Shown here piece by piece: positions 1-5,718 of a stretch of DNA of 7,138 nt. Every line of letters starts with the position of its first letter. The stretch's first letter is position 1. Below the pieces are notes generated by a model, which was given only the letters and a program-made list of their open reading frames with translations, had not been told where the DNA came from and did no database searches. The position numbers and the translations under genes are program-made. Origin of the DNA: an uncultured Desulfovibrionaceae bacterium (GTDB taxonomy: Bacteria > Desulfobacterota > Desulfovibrionia > Desulfovibrionales > Desulfovibrionaceae); assembly GCA_947074125.1 (NCBI GenBank), contig CAMTOM010000074.1, positions 1-7,138 on the forward strand, written 5' to 3'.

Positions 1-567
1 CCCGTCTGCGGGCACAGAATGAGACACGCCGCTTGGAGGTTGTGACCGGACCCTCCCGGGGCCCGAACACGCGTGGCGAGCTTTGGAAGCAGCCGCCACA
101 AAATGCGCATCAGCCACACCTGGAACACACACGAAAGGATACATGCTCTCATGCAAATCACCACCGTGCATATCAACATAAAAATCTGACTTTTCCTGCA
201 TAAGAGTGAGAGAATATGCGAGGCGCTCGGCCATACTGCCAGCAGGATTTCCAGGAAAAACACGGTTTAGGTTTTTTCTGTCTTCGGCTACAAGCTCAGG
301 GAGACGATTTTCAAATCCTGAAAGATTGGCGATATGCACAATGATGATTGTACCGCTTACCGATTCTGGCATAATCTCTCTGCCCAATTCCTGCGCACAC
401 TGAATACTTGCGTACTCACATCCATGCACCCCAGCACTTAATAGCAATGTTTTTCCTTGTGTATTTCCCACAATAAGAGTGATCGGAAAAGATATGCCAT
501 TCTGATCATACATAATTTGATACTTTATCCCAGGCTTCGCATCTTCCAACATTGTTATAATATCCAT
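1..567 (-). CDS. AstE/aspartoacylase-like M14-clan zinc hydrolase (3' end outside window)
   Basis: The first 189 residues of a zinc carboxypeptidase-fold amidohydrolase of the succinylglutamate desuccinylase/aspartoacylase family are visible. The family cleaves amide bonds, typically removing an acyl group from an amino acid, in the cytoplasm. I see the metal-binding HGCE (H48 and E51), the substrate-binding KNLNRVFPG block (residues 98-106, with N101 and R102) and DMHGGD carrying the third zinc ligand H134. The catalytic Glu of the family (LIERG-like motif) would fall beyond the window. There is no signal peptide. The ATG at 567-565 is chosen because GGAGAG lies 6 bases upstream. The gene starts 22 bases after the MATE stop, so it is probably co-transcribed with the transporter genes. 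The substrate is unknown. Residues from about 163 onward are encoded by unusually GC-rich DNA; a VRS at 173-175 followed by a Gly/Ser stretch still loosely fits the family, so the frame may be genuine, but this end is less certain. Confidence 0.85.
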   Translation of the reverse strand, partial: MDIITMLEDAKPGIKYQIMYDQNGISFPITLIVGNTQGKTLLLSAGVHGCEYASIQCAQELGREIMPESVSGTIIIVHIANLSGFENRLPELVAEDRKNLNRVFPGNPAGSMAERLAYSLTLMQEKSDFYVDMHGGDLHESMYPFVCVPGVADAHFVAAASKARHACSGPGRVRSQPPSGVSHSVPADG

Positions 568-573
568 AAATTT

Positions 574-579
574 CTCTCC
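574..579 (-). promoter_or_regulatory. Ribosome binding site of the M14-family hydrolase
   Basis: GGAGAG on the minus strand lies 6 bases before the ATG at 567-565. It fixes the start of the hydrolase, which is otherwise only inferred because the gene is cut by the window edge. Confidence 0.7.
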
Positions 580-589
580 ATATATCTTA

Positions 590-1942
590 TTATACATCCT
601 TCATAAATCCATGGCGATATAAATAATTCCACCATGGAAGTATAAATACACTGCGCCCCAAATAAAACGTCAAATAAGCAATCCACAGACCATTATTTCC
701 ATAGTGCGGCACACATACAAACCATATCAATATAAAAACACAAAGCGCACAAAGCGTTGATAAAAAAACAGGCAATGTTACAGATGTACCAGTAAAAAAA
801 CCGTACCATGTCAGCCCAATAGCAGCACAAAAAGGGAAAAAACCACCCCATACAGCATAATGCTGTGCTTCACTTAAAACAGAGGCTATGTCAGTAAAAA
901 AAGAGAGCATCTGTGAAGAAAACACAATATAAAGCATCGTCATTCCTATACAAACACCCAAAGTCCAGTAGAAAGTATAGTAGCGTGTTTTTTGAAGCAT
1001 ACAGCGATCACCTGAAGCTACCGCCTTGCCTGCCCATACGCTGGTTGTATTGGCAATCCCTTCATAAACACAGGCAAAAAACAGCATTATCTGCACAAGT
1101 ACCGCATTTGCTGAAAGTGTAATTGTACCAAAGCCGGATGAGGTTGCCATAAACATATTTGTCTGTACCAACAAGCATATCGTGCGAAGAAATAAATGCC
1201 CGTTAATACGTATCAGGCGGACAAAAACATCAATATGCAACGCACATGAGAAATGTGGTACAATACCTAATGCCCGCGTAATAAAATACACACCCACAAT
1301 ACACGAATACAAATTCGCGATAACAGATGCCCAGGCAACTCCCTGCACCCCCCAAGCCAAGCCACCGACAAACACCACATCCAGAACAATATTTAAAATA
1401 TTGCCCCCAACCTGCATCATCAAAGCCGCTCGCAGAAGCGACTGCCCCATGAGCCAGCCCAGTAATACATAATTAAGCAAGACAAGTGGCGCACCCCAGA
1501 TAAGAATATCGTAGTATACAACTACTACCACCACCGCTTCTTGCTCCAGTCGCATAATCTGCATGGCCGCCCAAAAAAGAGGACGTTGCAAAAGCAGTAT
1601 TGTACCAGCAAAAAACAATGCTAAAGCACAAGAATGCAAAAGTAGTTTCCAGGCTCCCTGCGGACTTCTCTCAACATGATTCTGCGCACTCAAACCAGTA
1701 ACACCCACACGCAAGAAACCCAAAAGCCAATATAACGTGCTGAAAATCACTGCTCCGACTCCCACCCCAGCAATATGGGCAGCATCGGCAAAACGCCCCA
1801 TCACAGCAGTATCTGCTATTCCCAGCATAGGCTGTGTGACAGAAGCAAACACAAAAGATAGCAGCATACGGGCATAACTTCGCGCATGATCCGACACCAG
1901 AGACGGCATGACCCTAGAAAACAATGATGTATGCTTTGTCAT
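590..1942 (-). CDS. MATE family multidrug/metabolite efflux transporter, DinF-like
   Basis: A 450-residue, very hydrophobic inner-membrane protein, a normal length for the 12-helix MATE family of cation- or proton-coupled exporters. The N-terminal block PMLGIADTAVMGR (residues 38-50) and GFLRVGVTGLSAQ (75-87) are typical of the DinF branch. D44 in helix 1 and the N184/D188 pair in NILNIVLD probably correspond to the conserved Asp and Asn/Asp residues described for the archaeal DinF-type PfMATE (D41, N180, D184, from memory). The exported substrate cannot be deduced. It sits 49 bases after nikE and 22 before the hydrolase gene, so it looks like part of the importer operon. The start is uncertain: no good Shine-Dalgarno precedes ATG 1942, only a weak GGATG too far upstream. 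An in-frame ATG at 1909 has AGGG only 2 bases away, which is too close to be convincing. Stop codons exclude the nearby upstream ATG/GTG codons. Confidence 0.9.
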   Translation of the reverse strand: MTKHTSLFSRVMPSLVSDHARSYARMLLSFVFASVTQPMLGIADTAVMGRFADAAHIAGVGVGAVIFSTLYWLLGFLRVGVTGLSAQNHVERSPQGAWKLLLHSCALALFFAGTILLLQRPLFWAAMQIMRLEQEAVVVVVVYYDILIWGAPLVLLNYVLLGWLMGQSLLRAALMMQVGGNILNIVLDVVFVGGLAWGVQGVAWASVIANLYSCIVGVYFITRALGIVPHFSCALHIDVFVRLIRINGHLFLRTICLLVQTNMFMATSSGFGTITLSANAVLVQIMLFFACVYEGIANTTSVWAGKAVASGDRCMLQKTRYYTFYWTLGVCIGMTMLYIVFSSQMLSFFTDIASVLSEAQHYAVWGGFFPFCAAIGLTWYGFFTGTSVTLPVFLSTLCALCVFILIWFVCVPHYGNNGLWIAYLTFYLGRSVFILPWWNYLYRHGFMKDV

Positions 1943-1991
1943 ACACTACACATCATCCGCGCATGGATATTCTGGCGATTCCCGTATTTCA

Positions 1992-2939
1992 CTATCCCAC
2001 AACACTCGGCTTTGACGAAAACGCCATGACAGCTCCTGCCTGAGGAGAATCTGCCCCCTTCCTCGCATCGTTCACTAAAGCAAGAGAAGAAATTTCGCTC
2101 TCTGATACAAGCAGATCTGCTTGCTCCTGTTCACTATCAGACACTCCCAAGCCCATAATGGAATGGAGCAAGTGCTTTGCATACGCCGTCTGGAGAGAAC
2201 TAAGCTGGCTTATCTGATCCACCTGCTCAACGATCCTTCCATGCTGGAAAAAAAGCACTCTGTTACAAAGATATGTGATACTTGTCAGGTCATGTGTGAT
2301 AAAGATATAGGAAAGCCCAAGACTCTTCTGCACAGTAGAAAGCAAATCCATAATCTGCACCTGTGTTGAAGCATCTAACGAGCTTATTGCCTCATCCAGC
2401 AGAATAATACGCGGACATACGGCAAGCGCGCGGGCAATACACACTCGCTGCAACTGTCCACCGCTCAGCTCATGCGGATAGCGCGTAATAAAAGATGCGG
2501 GCAGCCCGACCTGATCCAGTAATTCGTAAGTCCGCTGGCGTACATGAGAGCAGTCACCGCCAGCTTTCCGATATATCCGAAGCGATTCGCCAATAATATT
2601 TTCAACACGAAAACGAGGATTGACTGAGGACGTATAATCCTGAAAAACCAGCGCCATGCGATGTTGCAATGCGGCCTTGCTCTTTGCAGAACGCTTCTCG
2701 TAAATATCGCTCCCCTCCAGATATACCCGGCCCCCCTCTGGCTTAAGCAAGCCCGACAACACACGTCCCAGCGTGCTCTTGCCGCTGCCAGACTCCCCAA
2801 TAATCCCCAGGCATTCTCCTTCTCGCAAATCTAAAGAAATATCATGCAATACTTGCTGGCGCTCCTGACCAAACAAGGAACTCTGCTGTTCTTTGCGAAA
2901 AGAAACCCTAATATCTTTTGCCCGCAATACGACACTCAT
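1992..2939 (-). CDS. nikE: Nickel/peptide-type ABC importer ATP-binding protein, NikE-like
   Basis: This is the second of two ATPases that would pair to power the NikBC channel from the cytoplasmic side. The nucleotide-binding domain is complete: Walker A GESGSGKS at 48-55, Q-loop Q100, signature LSGGQ at 158-162, Walker B IILLDE at 178-183, and the switch His at 216 in FITHD. FQDYTSSVNPR (99-109) and DEA rather than DEP after Walker B resemble E. coli NikE more than DppF or OppF. At 315 residues it is longer than E. coli NikE (about 268). The extra length is a tail from about residue 265 that is rich in Ser, Ala, Glu and Asp and has no recognisable motif. The ATG at 2939 follows AGGAG with normal spacing, 12 bases after the nikD stop. 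The ATPase call is very secure; the assignment to nickel is inferred from resemblance and operon context. Confidence 0.88.
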   Translation of the reverse strand: MSVVLRAKDIRVSFRKEQQSSLFGQERQQVLHDISLDLREGECLGIIGESGSGKSTLGRVLSGLLKPEGGRVYLEGSDIYEKRSAKSKAALQHRMALVFQDYTSSVNPRFRVENIIGESLRIYRKAGGDCSHVRQRTYELLDQVGLPASFITRYPHELSGGQLQRVCIARALAVCPRIILLDEAISSLDASTQVQIMDLLSTVQKSLGLSYIFITHDLTSITYLCNRVLFFQHGRIVEQVDQISQLSSLQTAYAKHLLHSIMGLGVSDSEQEQADLLVSESEISSLALVNDARKGADSPQAGAVMAFSSKPSVVG

Positions 2940-2946
2940 AATCCTT

Positions 2947-2951
2947 CTCCT
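2947..2951 (-). promoter_or_regulatory. Ribosome binding site of nikE
   Basis: AGGAG on the minus strand lies 7 bases before the nikE ATG (2939-2937), directly after the nikD stop codon at 2954-2952. The tight arrangement fits translation of both ATPases from one mRNA. Confidence 0.7.
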
Positions 2952-3770
2952 CTAGACTGCCGGTGAAATCGCTGCGCAAAAACGCTTCATGACAGCCGTA
3001 TGCTGTTCAATGAGATGACGAGTATACACGTCCTGTGCGTTGGCAAAAATATCCTGCGCTCTCCCCTGCTCCATAACTCTGCCCCCATGCATTACCATGA
3101 CATCATCAGAAATACGTGACAGTACCCCCAAATCATGCGAGACAAAAATCATGGCAACCTGCCCAGCCTCTTTAATGCGCACAAATTCCTGCATAATGGA
3201 ATGCTGACTGATGGAATCTATGGCAGTTGTTGGCTCATCTGCGATAATCAACACCGGATCAAGCGCAACAGCCAAACCAATCATAACTCTTTGCAACATG
3301 CCACCACTGAGCTGATGCGGATACTGCGCCAATACATTTATTGCCTGTCGAATTCGCATAAGCTCAAGAATTTCAATACATTTCGTATATATTTTTCTTC
3401 TACCCGCATTGTAGTGTTCAGCCAAAGTCTCTTCCATCTGCTCGCCAATGCGGTACAATGGGTCAAAACAGGACATGGGATTTTGCAGAACAATACCGAT
3501 TTTCTGTCCCCGCAAGCGCCGAAGCTTCTCTGGCTTCTGCCTCAGTAGCTGTAAGCCCTCAAAGCGTATGCTCCCCTCGACAGTGAAGTTTTCATCCAAG
3601 AGACCCGCTATCGCTTTACACAGCATACTCTTGCCACTACCAGATTCCCCAAGAATACCAAGGCACTGCCCCGCAGATAGCCGCAATGACGCATTCTTTA
3701 CCAAAGGAAGAACACCCCCCTTCTGCCTGAACCCCACCGACACATTTGCGACATCCAATACACAACTCAT
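2952..3770 (-). CDS. nikD: Nickel/peptide-type ABC importer ATP-binding protein, NikD-like
   Basis: This 272-residue cytoplasmic ATPase is the partner of NikE. I see Walker A GESGSGKS at 41-48, the Q-loop Q96 in VLQNPMSCFDP, signature LSGGM at 154-158 within LSGGMLQRVMIG, Walker B LIIADE at 174-179 followed by PTTAID, and the switch His at 212 in VSHDLG. The SGGMLQR and IADEPTT wording, LQNPMS region and length (E. coli NikD is about 254) agree with the NikD/DppD/OppD class. The gene order after two permeases supports NikD. Its ATG overlaps the nikC stop in an ATGA arrangement (3767-3770), suggesting translational coupling; AAGGCGG lies about 7 bases upstream as a ribosome binding site. Nickel specificity is inferred from the operon, since the ATPases themselves do not choose the substrate. 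Confidence 0.88.
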   Translation of the reverse strand: MSCVLDVANVSVGFRQKGGVLPLVKNASLRLSAGQCLGILGESGSGKSMLCKAIAGLLDENFTVEGSIRFEGLQLLRQKPEKLRRLRGQKIGIVLQNPMSCFDPLYRIGEQMEETLAEHYNAGRRKIYTKCIEILELMRIRQAINVLAQYPHQLSGGMLQRVMIGLAVALDPVLIIADEPTTAIDSISQHSIMQEFVRIKEAGQVAMIFVSHDLGVLSRISDDVMVMHGGRVMEQGRAQDIFANAQDVYTRHLIEQHTAVMKRFCAAISPAV

Positions 3771-4591
3771 GAACGCACCGCCTTGGGATCAAGAGCATCA
3801 CGCAAGCTATCCCCCAAAAAGTTGAATGCCCCCACCAATACCACCACAGCAAGACCTGGCACGATCATCTGCTCAGGATTGGACGCCATGACATTTTTCG
3901 CCTCATTTAACATGGCACCCCACTCAGGCACAGGAGCCTGAACCCCCAAGCCCAAAAACGACAGCGTAGAGATATTCAAAATAGCCCACCCCATATCCAA
4001 GCTTGCCAACACCGCAAGCTCCGCAGCAATACAAGGCAACATGTGCCGCGTCAGAATATAAAGATTGCCTGAACCTATACTTCTGGAAAATAAAACGAAA
4101 TTCATTTCCGCATATTTGATAGTCGCTGTACGTATCATACGCGCATACCACGCCCACTTGATAAAGATCGTGGCAATAATGACATTGCGTATATCGACTC
4201 CCAACAGCGCCACCACGGCAAGAATCATAATCTGGCTTGGAAAAGACAGCATAATGTCCACCACGCGCATGATGACCTCATCAACAATTCCCCGAAAATA
4301 CCCAGCTATGGTTCCCAGCAACACACCAAGCCCCAGGGTTCCCAGCATCACCACAAGCGAAAGAAACAATGTCGGGCGTATCCCGTACAGCATTCGCGAA
4401 AACACGCAACGCCCCAGTTGGTCTGTCCCCAAAGGGTAGGCCCATGAAGGAGAGGCAAATTTATTGAGAATATTATTGGCGTAAGGATCATGTGGCACAA
4501 TCCACGGGGCAAAAATACCAAGAAATGCTGTGCCCCCCACAATAACAAGACACATCAGCGCAAGTGGATTTTTAAAAAACTGCTTAAGCAT
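3767..4591 (-). CDS. nikC: Nickel/peptide-type ABC importer permease, NikC-like
   Basis: This is one of two inner-membrane channel subunits of the importer. With the start at ATG 4591 the protein has 274 residues, close to E. coli NikC (277). It shows an N-terminal membrane helix at about 10-30, the family block PLGTDQLGR (53-61), several hydrophobic helices, the WAWYARMIR segment typical of NikC, a cytoplasmic EAA-type loop (around FVLFSRSIGSGN) that contacts the ATPases, and LSFLGLGVQAPVPEWG near the C terminus. The open frame extends 28 codons further upstream to 4675, but that extension lies wholly inside nikB in another frame and would add a second, unrelated hydrophobic stretch. The ATG at 4591 has AGGGG 7 bases upstream, so I prefer it. 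The start overlaps the end of nikB by 8 bases and the stop overlaps nikD by 4. Confidence 0.88.
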   Translation of the reverse strand: MLKQFFKNPLALMCLVIVGGTAFLGIFAPWIVPHDPYANNILNKFASPSWAYPLGTDQLGRCVFSRMLYGIRPTLFLSLVVMLGTLGLGVLLGTIAGYFRGIVDEVIMRVVDIMLSFPSQIMILAVVALLGVDIRNVIIATIFIKWAWYARMIRTATIKYAEMNFVLFSRSIGSGNLYILTRHMLPCIAAELAVLASLDMGWAILNISTLSFLGLGVQAPVPEWGAMLNEAKNVMASNPEQMIVPGLAVVVLVGAFNFLGDSLRDALDPKAVRS

Positions 4592-5531
4592 GAGATTTCC
4601 CCTGACGCAAGCGTGGATCAGCCGCATACTGCAATATGTCAAAGAAAAGATTGAAAAACACAAAAAGTACGCCAATCATCAAGACATACGCCTGAATCAC
4701 AGGATAATCTCTGTTAAAAATTGCTGTGATGCAGAGTTTTCCAATACCAGGCCACGCGAATACATTTTCAACAACAATAGTTCCTGCAATCAACTGCGGA
4801 ATGCTCATCCCTATGGCGGTGATACAGGACTGCAATGAATTTTTTAGAATATGCCGCACAAGAATATTGCGTTGCTTCAGTCCACGCGCCTGCGCATACA
4901 ATACGTAATCTTCACGCATATTTTCCAGCATATTGTTTCGTATAAGGCGTATGTATGTTGAAATATACGTCAGAGCCACAGTAAAAGCAGGCAGCAAAAG
5001 ATGCTCAAGCCCCCCATACCCACTCGTAGGCAGTAAATCCAGCTTAATACTGACAAACCATATCAATAACAAACCAACCCAATAGGCGGGCATGGCTGTT
5101 GTTGTGAAAACCACGCCGCGCATAATACGGTCAAACCAACTATCTTTGTATACAGCGCTCAAAAAGCCTATGGGCAAACTCAATATCAGCACATATAGGA
5201 GCGAAAATCCCGCAAGACTGAGCGTCGTAGGCAGGCAGCGCCCAATCTCTCCAAGCACAGTTCTCGCCGGATTTGTGTAGCTGACCCCAAAATCAAGCTG
5301 AATACAGCTCCACAGCCATTGCGCATAACGCACCAGAAAAGGCTGATCCAAACCCAGTTCCTGCCGCACCTGCAAAATCGCATCTTCCGTAATGATAGGA
5401 GTCTGACGTATACGCAACGCCACTTCTGCCGGATCAGAGGGAATCAAATTGATAAAAAGAAAACAAAGAAGTGAGATGCTCAGCAACAAAGGAACTGTGG
5501 CAAGCAGCCTCATAATGATATATCGTTTCAT
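4584..5531 (-). CDS. nikB: Nickel/peptide-type ABC importer permease, NikB-like
   Basis: This 315-residue inner-membrane permease matches E. coli NikB (314) in length and layout. It has an N-terminal helix at about 8-30, the LGLDQPFLVRYAQWLW segment (59-74) that follows the first periplasmic stretch in this family, the LDFGVSY motif, several further helices, an EAA-type loop around YAQARGLKQRNILVRHIL that docks on the ATPases, and a C-terminal block VENVFAWPGIGKL followed by FNRDYPVIQ. That last block closely follows NikB and its Dpp relatives. Together with NikC it would form the path for the metal or chelate across the inner membrane. The start at 5531 is preceded by a modest GGACAG site. 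A 187-base gap with a large hairpin separates it from nikA. Confidence 0.88.
   Translation of the reverse strand: MKRYIIMRLLATVPLLLSISLLCFLFINLIPSDPAEVALRIRQTPIITEDAILQVRQELGLDQPFLVRYAQWLWSCIQLDFGVSYTNPARTVLGEIGRCLPTTLSLAGFSLLYVLILSLPIGFLSAVYKDSWFDRIMRGVVFTTTAMPAYWVGLLLIWFVSIKLDLLPTSGYGGLEHLLLPAFTVALTYISTYIRLIRNNMLENMREDYVLYAQARGLKQRNILVRHILKNSLQSCITAIGMSIPQLIAGTIVVENVFAWPGIGKLCITAIFNRDYPVIQAYVLMIGVLFVFFNLFFDILQYAADPRLRQGKSHA
4599..4603 (-). promoter_or_regulatory. Ribosome binding site that sets the nikC start
   Basis: AGGGG on the minus strand lies 7 bases before the ATG at 4591-4589, inside the last codons of nikB. It favours a 274-residue NikC over the longer open frame that begins at 4675. 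Confidence 0.65.
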
Positions 5532-5632
5532 ATTCTGTCCGGAATCTAGCTTTTATTGCGAAATTAACGCGGCCATATCCACATTTCACAAAAACAGACA
5601 AGGCCCACACCAACCTGCCTCAAAACATAGAG

Positions 5633-5700
5633 GCTTTTCCCCGTACCCCGATAGAAAAGTTCCGACTACCTTTCTCTATTTATCTGGGTACGGGAAAAGC
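5633..5700 (-). promoter_or_regulatory. Large imperfect hairpin between nikA and nikB
   Basis: The arms 5633-5648 and 5686-5700 are inverted copies differing by one inserted C. The sequence between them continues the stem: GATA pairs with TATC (5650-5653 with 5681-5684), then six more pairs (5654-5659 with 5669-5674, one of them G-U in RNA), with a six-base bulge at 5675-5680 and a nine-base loop at 5660-5668. In the nik mRNA this makes about 25 base pairs, starting some 20 bases after the nikA stop. No run of U follows directly, so it is not a typical intrinsic terminator. It more likely protects the 3' end of a processed nikA message or dampens read-through, so that the binding protein is made in excess over the membrane parts. 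The rest of the 5532-5718 gap holds no credible gene; two ORFs of under 10 codons lack ribosome binding sites. Confidence 0.75.
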
Positions 5701-5718
5701 TCCTACAACCGGAGGTAC

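Noticed and set aside
206..403. A 65-codon plus-strand open frame opposite the hydrolase gene
   Set aside because: The minus strand here encodes the conserved NLNRVFPG region of the hydrolase, which fully explains the sequence.
3135..3825. Two overlapping plus-strand open frames opposite nikD
   Set aside because: Both are antisense to the ATPase motifs of nikD, show no family features, and overlap each other in different frames.
1992..5531. Dipeptide or oligopeptide importer (Dpp/Opp) as the identity of the ABC system
   Set aside because: The family overlaps, but the binding-protein pocket residues, the NikB C-terminal block and the NikE DEAxSxLD wording agree better with NikABCDE; peptide transport is kept only as a minor alternative.
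5633..5700. Intrinsic terminator ending a separate nikA transcript
   Set aside because: The hairpin is long with a 9-base loop and is not followed directly by a U-run in either direction, so I treat it as a processing or stability element, while partial termination remains possible.
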